A stretch of DNA of 64,000 nucleotides from positions 24,260,855-24,324,854 of the forward strand of contig OX393564.1 of NCBI GenBank assembly GCA_947652115.1. Reading direction: 5' to 3'. Both the position numbers and the translations under genes were made by a program. Below are positions 36,401-48,485 of the stretch, in pieces; the first letter of the stretch is position 1; every line of letters starts with the position of its first letter. The notes beneath the pieces are model-generated. The model was not told the origin of the DNA. It was given only the letters and a program-made list of their open reading frames with translations, and did not search any database. This stretch comes from Blastomussa wellsi. Lineage: Eukaryota > Cnidaria > Anthozoa > Scleractinia > Plerogyridae.

Positions 36401-39400
36401 CTCTGAGTAGAATTAGGTCATCCCCTGCTTTTCGTTTATCGCGTCGAATGCATTTCCTGATTTTGGGTCGGTCGGTCGGTCCTCTTTAGACAATTCACAT
36501 TAAAAGTGAAAAATGTTTGACTGCGTCAAATTACCTTTTTGACTCGGTCGGACGACGCTAAACGAAGAAAAAAGCGGATGGCCTAGTAAAAAGTCATGGA
36601 ATTTGAAGACTTCATTTTCCAGACCTGGAAAGTCCTGATAGTTAAGGAATGCAAGTGTGGGCCATGGGAAGTCTTGGTAGGAAAACGCCGGATGGCGAAA
36701 AACGGATATTGCCGCGCGTGAGGGCAATTAATTTTTTCTTCACTTTTAAAAAAGCCGACCAGTGTGGGATGTTGCTAAAAGTGGTAACGGGGAACGGGAA
36801 CCGGGAACCGGGAACCGGAGTCTGGGAACGATTTTTCAGCGGTTTTCCACAAAAAAATACAAAATGGCGGACGGGGAAACTTCTCAGCGAAAAGGGAAGC
36901 ACGGAAATTGTCGGTCTTCTGGTCTGAAATCTGTGGAATAAAGAATACTAGTGCAAGAGCTAAGTGCCCGTTCCCCGTTCCCCGTTACCACTTTTAGTAA
37001 CATCCGACCAGTGTGTGGAAAATTTCCTCCTTAATTTCCCAACTGACTTTCACAACTCGCCAGATTCTGTTTCTGGAAAAGTCGCTGTCGTACCTCAGGG
37101 TTTCTCGAATTTGCATCACGTTGTCCCATGGCCTTACTCTCATCGACCGTAGCTCTCGACCAATGAACGCGTGAGAATTCCCTCAGTTACTGTGTATTTT
37201 ATTTTATTATTTTAACAGCCGTGAAATACCAGGTCAGCTTTCGTGCTCTGTGGTTATGTAATAAATCACGCCTTTCGCAGCAAAAGTGAAAAGGTTTGGA
37301 ATTTCATTGGTGTTTATATAATAAATAGAATATTACATGGCCGCTTGGAGATACGAAATTTCTCTTCTCGTGTTGGACCATATTTCATACCTTCCAACAC
37401 TCGAACAGAAATTTCGTATCTCCGCGCGGCCATGTAATATCCTCTAAATACATCAGTTGACAGACACACCTTCTTTGCAGTCAGGGTCATTAAACAGATC
37501 GAGCAGTCTGTCCCTGATGTTTCTACCTGGACTTCGGCGATTGACTGGGAAACCTGCCAAACAAATATACAACAGCAACAATTTATTGAGGTATTTCCAT
37601 ATTGCATGGAATTACCTAATCTAAACAAGCATTTAAATTTCTAATTTACTGCTTCGATTTATCACCAATCATTTCAAATGTTAGCTGATTGGCTTGTGAA
37701 AGTAATTATCAATATGTGGTACCCTGGGCGCCAGAGGGTTTTTTGTGGCGAAGCCGCTATCAGTGAGCGGCTTCTCCACAAAAAACTCTGGCACCCAGGG
37801 TAAATATCTGGCGTTTTACGGTCAAGAAATTAACAATTGCGTGGTTGCGGTAAATTGTAACTTTATGTCGCGGTTTTCGGTTTTCGCGTGTTTGGTGGCG
37901 GATTTTTTCCCCGAAACTTTCCTTCTGAAACTTTTCCGAACTGAAGTGATTGCCTTTTAGAGGCTAAAGCAAGTTAGGAAATGAGGCTGTTTTACAGCTG
38001 TCTGCACAGCCCACGACATTTCGGTGTGGGAAGTATTATGAAGACCTGGACATCAATACGTGCTGGACTGCGCCATTTCGCGATAAACTGAGCTAACATA
38101 AATTTCACACTGAATGGAATTAGAAACAAAATCGGTTCTGTTCTTAAGATCGTATGGTATTTGTGACGAGGATAACGATTATTGAGCTGACGCAGTAAAT
38201 AATTTGTTAAGTACTGTTCAAAGATCAGTTATCAGTGATCCTCTTTCTGCTATTTTGGCGATTTCGGTCTTTGGGAGAAAACGAAAACGGTTTGCGATCC
38301 TGGGTGAGGGGTGCTTGACCCATGTTTGGGCATAGGGCTGCCGCTGGACCAAAATAACCTCAAACATGTACCCTGTTTAGGACCAAGGAAAACATTCTTT
38401 TTTTACACTATCGCTAATATCTAGTCCTGAAAATGATCTAATGTCGACTGATGACCGGCTAAATAAATACTGATGAACGTTTCTCATTTCGGGTATGCTT
38501 AAAACTCGAGGAAAGTCTTGAACTCATACACTGTAGCACGTCCCCGTATAGCCCGTATTAGGAAGTACCCCCCACCCCGGGTTTGCGATATAGGACGGCC
38601 AAAATATGGCGGTTTCCGGAATGTACGACTCCCTATAATAGACCCTTATTACACTTACAGTCTCTGATACAGTCAGATTATCAGATAATAACCAGATATA
38701 TATATATATGTATAGTTCATGACAATGAATATAATACAAAAGAACAAGTGTATTTACAAATAAATGCGGCATAGATCGATGCTATTGACTGAAAGAATAA
38801 AATATTTGAATTGATAGCTGGACCTTCGAAAAACTAAACATGGCATCTGCCCCACATACATATTAGATCACATATACATATACATACGTATCACACATAC
38901 ATATCAGATCCACCCAATATAGCCTTAGGCTAAGAACTCAGAATTCGTCATACCACGTTTAATACTGAAACGTATGGAAAGCATTCCATATCTTGGACCG
39001 ACATTATGGCGCCGCCTACCCCGGGGCAATGCAAGCACCCTGAGTCAGTTTAAGAAACCAGTAAGACAAATGGATTTAATTAATGTGGACCTGACTGTTT
39101 TCTGACTTTCCAGTTTCTCTGCAGCTCGTAGAGACAAGGAGTATTTTTAATAGAGTAGTATCGGTAGATTTCTATATTATTATTATTTATTCTTAGAATA
39201 GCTAGCATTGGTATTTCTGTATAAGTAACCTAGAATTTCATTATATTTAATATTTACTTAGTATTTATTGGTTACTGTATCTCCAATAGAACAATTCCGA
39301 TATATTAATATTCTAACATGTCACCGAGGCTTGGGGGAATAAAACAAAAGATTTTGCATCGAGGCTTAGGGATGAATAAATAATTTCTTTTGTTTTATTC

Positions 39401-42400
39401 CCCTAAGCCTCGGCGCCATGTTAGAATTTTAATATATCGGAATTGGTCTATTAGCACGTATGCATCCCCCTGCCCCCCCCCCCCCCCCTAGTACGCTTGT
39501 GCTGCACTACCAGGAAAATATTTCACTTTAATCTCTTTCTCCGATGCAAGCCACTGCACACAAGTACGCTAAAGTCTGCTAACTCGTGCAACTTTATTTT
39601 GACAAGATATTGCGACCTGCCTGTGTTCGATTGCATTTAGTATTTAACAATTAGATGGTGAGCTCGAGGCTCGATTTTCGGTCGGGTTGTACTAGTATAA
39701 TATTGTATTAACTAACCGTGTCTGCAAACCCGGCTGTCCTTTGAGTAAATGTCCACGTCTATTCTGTTCTCGAGATCAAATTCGCCGTCCTCGTCATGCT
39801 TCTCGACTAATTCGCCAATCGTCTTGAACAGACCTGAACGGAAATTAAACAGATATTGAGAAACAAATAAATTTTACCATACCTGCAGAAATTCTCGCGC
39901 GTTCATTGGCTAATATTCACGGTCGAAAATTGCATCGAAACATGATGACGTAATATGACGCCATCAAGCGCTTGTTGAAAACTTTCAACAACTTTAATTT
40001 TAAGTCTTAATGCTACTGCATCCATGCCAAAGGGACTCCTTTAAGAGGAAATCATCAAATTCGTTTTCAAGATGAATATGGATCCGGATTGAATTAATCT
40101 GTGAAGGGAAAACTCCAAAGTCTGACGTGAAACTGAACTTTGTATAATTTAATACATCTGGTTTTCGGGAATTTCCGAATGGAGTTAAGGTTAGTTATTA
40201 AAATTATGCTTCTACATTTTGGTTTTGAGTTGCTTTACGTAGTTTGACGTTTGTGGGTATTTGTGATTCTGTAAGTTTTTGAATCGTTTCTTAGAATTAC
40301 AGGTTCGCTCGAACTTTTACCTCATGAAAGCAAGCCTTTGTCATTTGGCTTTGTTTTGTTATGGTAAAAAGCAAATAGACACGAGTTTGTTATGGTACGG
40401 TCCTGTAATCGTCCACGAATTTCTTTATCACATTGTCAAATTTGGTTTTCACCACTTTGAACTGCAGAAATCGCGGTGGCCTCGGCTGCACAAAATTTGA
40501 CAACGTATGTGATGAAGAAAATCGTGGTCGATTACAGGATGTACCACAACAAGCTCACGTCTATTTAACAATTAGACTACGAGCCCGAGTTTTTTGTTCC
40601 TGCTGTTCGTATACCCTAAAAATTTTTTATAACTTTGGTGATAAATAATTCAGTTGAGGTGAGCTGTAGTACATACCATCCAATTTTTCGTCGCAAGCAG
40701 CTTCTACAATCATTCCTCCAATCACGATGATTGCTTTTATTACAGGGTGATCATGGAGTTCGTGCTCCTCAGCCAAATCAGAAAATGCTGCAAAAATTTC
40801 TAAAGAGAAGAAATCAAAGAAACATATATTTAGTTACGGGAGTTATCGCTAAGGCTCTCTTGCGCGTCACGCATCACGCGTCATGCGTAACGCGTACCCT
40901 CTCTCTCGTTATCACGCATTTCCCGCAATGATTTTGTAGCGAGGGATTACGGCAACACTGCAACGATCGTTTTATCAATCACATTGATGTCTTATACCAA
41001 GAAATATCGCAACCATAATTGCCCATTTTGTATAGTAACCGTAGCAGTAACAGTAACCGTTTGCCTCGGCTCCGCGCGGGCGGGCGACTGGGGACGGACA
41101 GCAGTAACAGGTATGTCTACCTTAAGGCAAGTCAAGTCAAGTAACTTTATTTAAACTCGGCAAAAAACATCAGGCATAGCCTAGTGCCCCACCAGGCCGG
41201 AGTCTATGCCAGTTTCCTTAGCATGAAGTGACTCAGAGTATTTCTCATTCTCGTCCCCATAGCCCTGTTCGTTTCTCTTAGCCGGTGGGACCTTGACACG
41301 AAAAACGGAGGGCTCTGCGGACATAGGATTTCCAGTCCGAGATTCTAGGACTTCCGGACTTCATGTATATAGTATTGATGTTTCTACATGTTGTGTGCCG
41401 CAATATGGCGGCCGGCACTATCAGCAAACAGCACCTAAAGATAATACGTACGTATATAGACGGGTTGCGATTCAACTTACCAACTTGCGGGTACATTTCA
41501 GCGTATTTAAACATCTGGCGAACGTCATCTACGAAGTCTAAGGCGTCCTTCTCTTTCAACAATTCAGGCAAAACTAGGGCAAGAAAAGGGGCTTAAACAC
41601 GGTCCAATAAGTTAGATCTTCATCAAATATCACTTTAAGGCGCTGACCTCGCTACAAGGTACTGATACCGATTGCAAGGGCTGGTGTTAGTAACTGCAGA
41701 CGTAACGAGATAGCATATATTATAGGAGCCACTGGGGAAAGAGTCTTCCAAACAGCTCTCTGAATGTTGTCTCTTGATTGGGCTATTGGGGCAGAAAAAA
41801 TTCCTTTGTATTATTCTGCCCAATCGGTGAACAGTAACTTTTGAATCACTTTCGTGTGTTCTTTCCAGTGGCGGATTCAGGTGAAGGGTCGGGGGTTCCC
41901 TTAAAACAAGACGTTCCACTATAAAAGGGATAACTCCTCCCACATTTCACACCCTTCTGTCTCGAAATGTAAATTTACACTCTTGCATTCATAACATGCT
42001 GTTCAGTCAAGCGTCCCGCAAACTAAACACACTTTAAAATCCCATAAAGCCAAAACATACCCAACCTCGTTCCCAGGGTCTCTCATACTTCGGGAGGGCG
42101 GGAAGGTGAGAGACCCTTGGAACGAGGTTGAAAGATACCTTGGACTAAAAGAGGATAAAGCTTTCCACAACATTTCCCCCATAAATGAAACGCATTTTCT
42201 CAGTAGCTGTCGTAAAAAAACACCGGTGTTTGCAAGCTAATTAGGCTTTGACAGGTGAATGACAACAGGAGGGGAGAATGGCCAGCTGGACAGGCCCCTT
42301 TTATACTGGAACTTCTTGTTACTCGGGCTCGCCGAGTTGTAATTTCGGCATTATTTTTTTTTTCCACGTTCAGTCACAAATCGCCGTCTGGGCTTTAAAG

Positions 42401-45400
42401 CGCATGCGTCGAGTAGGTGAGCGGTCGCTCAACGCTCTGCACCGCTGAGCACATGGAAAGCAGAAGTTATTTGAAAATTTATTGTAGCACGGATTCCATG
42501 ACTTCAAGGGAGCTGAAATCACATAGAAACGAACACGCTGTTCGCGGTAGGCCCATGCGAAAGGACGTTGAGCATGTTCAGAACGGGTCAGTCCGCATGC
42601 CTTACGAGAGATCAATTTACGAGCGAACATTTATGAGTGATCCGTGTTCATGTCAATAAACAAAAGTTGAAATACACGAGCTTCAAATTATAAAGTGCAA
42701 AGTTATAACTTTGCCGGGGTGGGCAATCATAGAATACATTTTATTGTCTATTCAATCCAAGTCAGCGGACGTCAGAGGCTCCAACTATCTCTGTATTTCA
42801 ATTTTACGAACCAGAAATGATATGGAAATTACTATAAATATGCAAATTCACAGGCAACCATTCGATCTCGTCACATACATGTAGGTATAAAACACTTTCA
42901 TAGCTGTACATAAGGTGACACAGAGTTATCGCGGTTTTGTAATTAATCTATATCTATACATAAAAATCAAGTTTCAGTGAAAAAGAGCAGCCCGAGTGCA
43001 CGCAGTCATGCGTCTAGTTTAAACATGAATTAAAGCTTATTTACCTGCTTCATGAACATAGCTTGCGAAGATCTTTTTAATAACAACGCATCGCTGATGT
43101 TGTTGGATGACGTGCTTTCCCACCAATCCCCTTAACTCATCGTTCGATTTGCCGGATTTCACCCCATCTAAAAGCTCCTTGGCAGATTCTAAAAAAATTC
43201 AAAGGCACAAAATCATGCTTTCTACGAGAAGATAGTTTTACTGGAACATGATGCGTAACATTGTCACTTTTGCCCACAAAATGACGTCATGAATGACCGA
43301 GCCATCCTAGGTACCGTCCGCACCTTGCTGACAAATTTTGTTCGGCAAAAAAAAACTAATTGTCAGTTTGGTCATCGTGTGCGCATGACCACATAATGTC
43401 AATCACCTTGAAATCGGAGAAGGTCCAACACCGGAAGTCCGCGAGTCCCTCTACGCATGCTCACAATTTGATTGCGGCCAGACGACTCGATTCCTTGGTG
43501 CTGACCAAACGAATCGCGGCCTCTGGTGACGAGAACCTAGCCCCTTTCGGCTTCGTCACGCGTTCCTTCCCCACGGAACGCATGACGAAGCCCGCAGGAC
43601 GTCTGCGTGGGAGACAAGATCGGGTACAATACCTTCGCTTGTTTTGTCTCTAGCCTCTTTCAGTTCCTTCAAAGCTGGTCCGACGACGAGTACCTGTAGT
43701 AAATGAAAGTGTCAGCTGTGCTAATCAGTATAATATGCATATGATGATAATTATATAACTTTTTCCTTTGTTTTCTTCGGTTACACCTTCACTGGTATCT
43801 TCTCTCGCCCTCCAGATCTGCAGTTATTTCTTCTAGATTAAAGGGAAGGCTATATCACAGTATTTTACTATGTATTTCTGCTTGTTTTAGTTAATTTTGA
43901 GCTCTAAACTTCAACTTTAAAAAAACAAATTTACCAAAAGATTGGTCGAATGATTATGATGCCCAAAGTAATAACTGCACCACTTACCGATTCAGCCAAT
44001 TTCTTCAGAGGATTCGATCCACCATCGCCGCCTTCGCCATGATGATCATTAAATGAACTTTTTGCAAAAAGACCAGCGAGGTGAGCAGTATGCTTTGAGC
44101 TAATTGAAGGATTGGTGAATTTGTTTGCATCAATTGGTCCATCTGTGAATGAATAGAAAGTTGTGTCACTTTATGCAGAGTATTGAATAGAATCTAAAGT
44201 TCAACTAAATGGCCAAACATGTTTCCCGTGATTCATTCGTTCGTCCGCTGTTCCGTTCGTCCGTTCGATCGTTCTGTCGTGTCGTTCGCCCAGGGTAGGG
44301 TGGCGAGGGGGGGAGGGGAGTGGAGGGTGGGTGAGGGTTGTTCGTCCGTCCTTCCATTCCTTTCGTTCGTTCGTCTGTCCGTTCGTTCGTCCGTCCGTTC
44401 TTCTGTCCGTTCGTTCGTTCGTCCGTTCGTCTGTCCGTTTATTCGTTCGTTCGCCCGTTCGTGTTCGTTCGTTCTTTAGTTTACTCGTTTATATTTTCGT
44501 CCTTTCGTTAATTGTTCATTCATTTATTCGGTCCATCTATTTTCGGATGCAGTTGAATCTTCGTGTTAGCTGAGCTGGAACGAAATTATAAAAAATGATC
44601 AAGCAATAAAGATGATGTTTGTTGGGTGCAAAGCTGACTGACCACGTGATAAAATCCGGACCACGTTCCTGAAATGGAACGAAAATCTGAAACCCGCTTC
44701 AGTTGCCATGAACGATATGGATATGGATTGTTCAGATTGCCATTTAGATTTGTTGGAAAATTTAATTAAATCCGAAGTAGATTAGTTAGAGAGCGATTTA
44801 ACACTTTACCTGTTTGAGAGTAACCGCATCGTTCAATTCAACACGAATTTTGACCCGTAAATGTTTTCCGTTTCCACGTGGGTTTGCGTCACCGCAAAGG
44901 ATATTTTGGCTTGTTTTAAGATGGAAACACGACGTGTAGCTTGTTGATCATTCGCATCTATTTCACGGCCAACACAACACCCTCCCTCTTTCGTCTCCCT
45001 GCCCCTGCCTCTAGCGTCAATGAGATACTAGAACAGCGAAGCGCACGAGTGAAGTCATGGGGTAAACTGGAATGGCGGAAGATTTGAAACTTTCTTTAAG
45101 CGCGCCTGAAAGGGCAACTCTGTAGACTGGTATTATTACCCTCGTTAAACAAAGTTAATTATTTCTTTATTTACTTGGTTTGGCTCGGTCGTGTGTGTGT
45201 GACGATACATTTCAACTTGGACCAGTTAGTGTAACGCCATAGAGTATCCAACAGAAAATCGGTTGCTTCAGTGGTACTAAAGAAAGATCAAAGTTTCAGA
45301 TGAAGTACGTTTTATCGAAATCGGAGTTACCATAGCAACGTAGTGACGTCATGCCCATTTTGCCCGAGACCGAATAACTTGTCATCGATCAAGAGACAAT

Positions 45401-48400
45401 TTTGGAAAACCCTTCCTGAATTTCTACCCGACATACTTTTTTAAAGGTCAGCAAAATTTGAAGGATTTTTATAAGAGCGATTTTGAGAAAATTTATGGCA
45501 AAGTTTTAAGGTGCTAAAATACAATATAAAGTTATTTTAATCTCTAAATATTATTGAAATGTTTTCCCACAAGACTAGCTGATGCAAGATGATATTAGTC
45601 TTAAATGAATCTAATAATTACATTGAGTGAAAATATAGAAATTGTTTTGTTAGATTTCCGAAAACACTGGCTTGAATATGAACTGGAGTGAAGTGTTATT
45701 TTGCTTTTTCTCAAAAATTGGCGGTACATTTACAAAGTGATTGATAAAATTTCTTAAAACTTTTTTTTTACAAGTAGATTAACCAATGATAAATATAATC
45801 CCCGAGTTTTAACTTCATTGAAACATTCCAAGGCTGTAAATTTGTAGCCTAAACTTTGGTAAACATTGCGCTTATTTTCCGGCTAGTTGGCCTGCGGTTC
45901 TAATTATGCCTCTCCATTGTATCGAATCTTCGTGCAGTTATAAATTTCATTGCGTCATGTATTCGTATGACATTATATCAATTCATGGCGCACTGAAATT
46001 TACCCAATGTCTGATTTTTCAAGTTGCTGGTTGAGAAAAATTGCTAGATGTTGGGTATGGTGTTGTCTTCTTAGTAAATTTTCTCGAAGTTCTTCAAATT
46101 TTTCAGATCTTTAGAAAAGTATGTCAGGTCGAAAATCCAGGAAGGGTTTCGCACTAGGCCTTTCCACCTTTTGAGCACTTTTTTGAGTTTGGGGCACTAT
46201 TTTGCATTTTGAGCACCCTTTAGCACTTTTTCGCACTTTTGGCAACATTTGAGCAATATTTCACATTTCGAGCAAATTTCGAGCAGCATATGTCTTTTAA
46301 AACATTTTAAAGCCAAAACTGTGTGTCGCTCGCAACGAGAATCGTGTTCCAGGTCATAAATTTGAATAACTAATGTGTTGTCAAGAATAAAAGACCGTTG
46401 TCATGGAAAGGCACGTGGAATTATCCTTGCGTGAGAACAGAAGTTTCTGATTGGCTGCAGATGTATCATGTTTGTGTCATCTCAAATTTCTCAATCATCT
46501 GATGTCTAGGCTTTACACTACTAAAAATTGACATATTTACGAAAAGCTCAGAGGTAACTGTTCACAACTTTTAGCACTTTTTGAGCACTTTTTGGCACTT
46601 TTTAGCCATTTTTGTCAGCACTTTTTTAGGATTTTACCAGCGCAATCGGGAAAGGCCTATTTCCCACAATTATCTCTTGATGGCAAGTTATCCGGTCTCA
46701 TGTAAAATGTGCATGACGTCACTACGGTGCCATGGTAACTCCGATTTCGATAAAACGTTCTTCATCTGAAACTTTCATAGTTCTCTTGTGCACCTGGAGC
46801 GATCTTTTTTCCGCCGGATACTCTATGGCGTTACACTAGCTGATCAAAGTTGAAAAGCATCGTCACTAAAAAATCGAGCCACCTTGGCGAAGCTAAGTGT
46901 CTTTTCAACCGCAAGCTGAATTATTTACAGTGCGGACACAAGAACCGTGAAAACGTAGCCATTTTTTAATCCTCTTCTACCATTATCCAATGTTAGCCAT
47001 TCATATAAACAGACGAATTAGCTTTCTTAGGTGCTCAAAACACTGATCCTTTGGTCTATGTCAAGTAGCTCTCATTGGATATTCATAAATAAAAGTAAAA
47101 ATAAATGTCAAGTGTTCACGGTTTGAGTGTCCGCACTGTAAGTTGTTATTGCTGACAAGTCAAAGTTACTTTATGTATGTTTTGAAAGCACGTTTTATTT
47201 AAACGGCTAAGCTAACTTAATCTCCGCCTTTCGTATTTGTGGCAGATAGCAGATACATGATAAGGTCATTCAGCCGGATTGCATACTTAAATACTTTCTT
47301 TAAATGATAGTTTTTTTTTATCTTAGGAACTAAGCGAACCCCGCACGGCCCGCAGAGATATGATCAACTGAATGTTCCGACCACTGGATGAGACACCCGA
47401 TCGGATTGCGGAAAGCATTATGCAGTGAATCGAGTCGAGCAATGCCGGTTTTGATCAAATAACACTGGCCTTTAAATCGATAAAAGATTACGAACAGCAC
47501 AACACCGACAAAGGTTTGATCAACAACTCTATGGAGATCGAAAATTTTTTCCGCATTCGCAACCAAAGTGTTTTGTTTTGCCTGGACAAATTATTTTCCC
47601 AGAGGAATGTAAACTAAAAAAATGTCTTGCATAGACTGCAGATTATCAGTCCTACAGCGTCGTCAATCAAAAGATTTGATCAACAACTGTATGGGGGTCA
47701 CAGTGTACTGATTTTCCGCATTTGTAACTAAGGACTTTGTTCAGTCGCGACAATGTGATGTTAAATTAATGGTTACGCGATCACAGCCCCAAACTTTGAG
47801 GCTGATTGTACATGTTTGCCTCTGTAAACATTTTTTCCCGCATTTTATAATCAGTATTTTATCCGGTCGTACAAAATTGCAGGAAAAACTCTTTGTCCTC
47901 TTGAATGCATGGCGCTGTTTTTTTTTTTTTTTTTCCACTTTTGCATTTTTATACGAGTATTAGCGTATGGCGTAGCTTGGGTAAATCTGCTCTGATCATT
48001 AATTGTTTGTTCGAAATGATGCTAAATTTACGTGATATAGCTGTTTTTCTAAGCTTCTAAAATGAACTACAACCTGAAAATAGGCGAGGTTGCAGACATT
48101 GATTCTCATCTCTCAGGTTTAACAAATAAACTGCAAACATTCCTTGACACAGCCGGGTGGACAAAAAGTGCAAATTTGTTGTGAAAATGATGTTTAGCAA
48201 GCTTAGAGAGCTGTTCGTAAAATCTAATTTAACTCGGGGCGATGGTGATACACAGGTGGAAAGCATAAAATTGAAGAGTTTCGCGATTGATGTGATCGTA
48301 ACAACTGATTCGCGTTGATCAGGACTGAATTAAATATCCAGAGATATCGAAAACAACAGAGTTTTAATATTGTTACCTTTTAGCAAATGATGTAGTCTAC

Positions 48401-48485
48401 TTTCCCTTGCCTCTGGAAGACCAACCAGGTTCGGAATTGCTCCAGCTGCAGAGATGAAAAGCAAAGTGGAAATAAAAATCTTCAT
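33429..48485 (-). CDS. Secreted helical-module protein with mucin-like tail (498 aa, 9 exons)
   Basis: Unrecognised family; function not assigned. Minus-strand exons in transcript order: 48485-48377, 44142-43988, 43693-43633, 43188-43045, 41573-41481, 40799-40677, 39833-39717, 37553-37470, 34039-33429 (stop TGA). All have AG/GT borders and sum to 499 codons. Residues 1-~16 (MKIFISTLLFISAAGA) look like a signal peptide. Residues 37-88 form a Gly/Asp/Ser linker. Residues ~89-295 are short amphipathic helical modules on exons mostly phase 1 at both ends, for example HPVIKAIIVIGGMIVEAACD. Residues 296-348 are a conserved helical segment (IGLVVEKRLE). Residues 349-498 are Thr/Ser/Glu/Ala/Pro repeats expected to be O-glycosylated. 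No C-terminal membrane segment is seen. If the 37.5-kb exon is not spliced at its GTGTGT donor, it ends at a TGA after GVSVN, giving a tail-less form of about 300 residues. A paralogue lies at 57,457-63,854. The fold could be ARM/HEAT-like, which is inference. Confidence 0.75.
33432..33885 (-). repeat. Coding 21-bp / 84-bp repeat encoding (xASTEAP)n
   Basis: The last exon of the 498-residue gene is built from 21-bp units encoding EASTEAP-type heptapeptides. Four units with PEAS, PEAS, PAAS, PTAS variants form an 84-bp higher-order repeat that occurs about three times nearly unchanged (start of one copy near 33,549). The recurring Thr and Ser next to Pro predict dense O-glycosylation. Confidence 0.85.
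34340..35370. repeat. 75-76 bp minisatellite (locus 2, reverse of locus 1)
   Basis: About 13 units carry 'tagtgtagcagttgctattg' and 'ggggcattgttcctgttg', the reverse complement of the 18.7-kb array. The left flank 'agctctcgttagcttgtaat' is the reverse complement of the right flank of locus 1 ('attacaagcttacgagagct') with one mismatch. It lies in the last intron of the 498-residue gene. Translated frames such as [20 protein letters not shown] are repeat artefacts. Confidence 0.85.
35388..35590. mobile_element. Two tRNA-like SINE heads in opposite orientation
   Basis: 35,517-35,587 on plus: acceptor arms GGCTTCA and TGAAGTC pair, with an A-box-like 'gccgagttggtagcgc' and B-box-like 'gggtttgaatcc'. 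About 35,388-35,465 on minus: 'gtggcttcatagctcagttg' with a decayed B box. Both look like one SINE family. Mismatches in the internal arms argue against functional tRNA genes. Confidence 0.6.
36755..37015. mobile_element. Inverted-repeat element with 12-bp direct flanks
   Basis: The arms start 'ggatgttgctaaaagtggta' (from 36,767) and are mirrored by 'taccacttttagtaacatc' (to about 37,003), with G-rich and C-rich repeats ('cggggaacggg' type) next to them. The 12-mer 'ccgaccagtgtg' occurs directly repeated at 36,755-36,766 and 37,004-37,015, resembling a target-site duplication. In the last intron of the 498-residue gene. Confidence 0.6.
37331..37440. mobile_element. Foldback element, 110 bp
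   Basis: 'tattacatggccgcttggag' plus 'atacgaaatttct' at the left is mirrored at the right by 'agaaatttcgtatctccgcg' plus 'cggccatgtaata'. The arms are separated by a loop of about 40 bp that contains a further inverted 'tgttgg'/'ccaaca' pair. It lies just downstream, in transcript order, of the exon at 37553-37470. Confidence 0.7.
37720..37802. repeat. 83-bp hairpin element
   Basis: 'taccctgggcgccagagggt' and the following 'tttttgtggcgaagccgct' are mirrored by 'agcggcttctccacaaaaaa' and 'ctctggcacccagggta'. The stem is nearly continuous, with a loop of only a few bases. Confidence 0.75.
39290..39447. mobile_element. MITE family B, copy 2
   Basis: Ends 'acaattccgatatattaata' and 'ttaatatatcggaattggt' match copy 1 at 32,532-32,684. 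The interior shares 'ttttgttttattcccctaag'. Lies in an intron of the 498-residue gene. Confidence 0.75.
41130..41260 (-). mobile_element. SINE fragment, reverse orientation
   Basis: 'gccccaccaggccggagtct' followed by 'catgaagtgactcagagtat' is the reverse complement of the SINE body seen at 1,658-1,870 and 11,770-12,075. Intronic. Confidence 0.5.
42062..42135. repeat. 74-bp hairpin repeat
   Basis: 'caacctcgttcccagggtct' and 'agacccttggaacgaggttg' pair around a G-rich loop. Intronic to the 498-residue gene. Confidence 0.65.
44228..44525. repeat. (CGTT/CGTC)n microsatellite interrupted by G-rich block
   Basis: Long runs of 'ttcgttcgtccgttcgttcg' type, interrupted near 44,290-44,340 by a G-rich segment. 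Lies in the first intron of the 498-residue gene, about 90 bp upstream (in transcript order) of its second exon. Confidence 0.85.
45195..46870. mobile_element. Long-TIR non-autonomous transposon, ~1.6 kb
   Basis: The left arm around 45,228 ('agtgtaacgccatagagtat') and the right arm ending 46,837 ('atactctatggcgttacact') are inverted. The similarity extends about 200 bp inward ('ttatcgaaatcggagttacc') and roughly 30 bp outward. No transposase frame is visible. It lies in the first intron of the 498-residue gene and is itself interrupted at 46,146-46,662. Confidence 0.75.
46146..46662. mobile_element. Element nested in the right arm of the 1.6-kb transposon
   Basis: Begins near 'taggcctttcc' and ends near 'ggaaaggccta', an 11-bp inverted pair. 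The interior is a degenerate 'gagcactttttggcactttt' repeat. It splits the host arm between 'aggaagggttt' and 'cacaattatctcttgat', which are contiguous (inverted) in the left arm. Confidence 0.65.
46925..47141. mobile_element. MITE, ~217 bp
   Basis: Ends 'ttacagtgcggacaca' and 'tgtccgcactgtaa' are inverted, extended by 'gaaccgtgaa' and 'ttcacggtttgag'. Adjacent to the 1.6-kb transposon in the same intron. Confidence 0.7.

Noticed and set aside
40571..40873. Globin-like reading of the module HPVIKAIIVIGGMIVEAACD plus following exon
   Set aside because: The spacing loosely recalls globin E-F helices, but the distal and proximal His context is missing and the neighbouring modules do not fit a globin.
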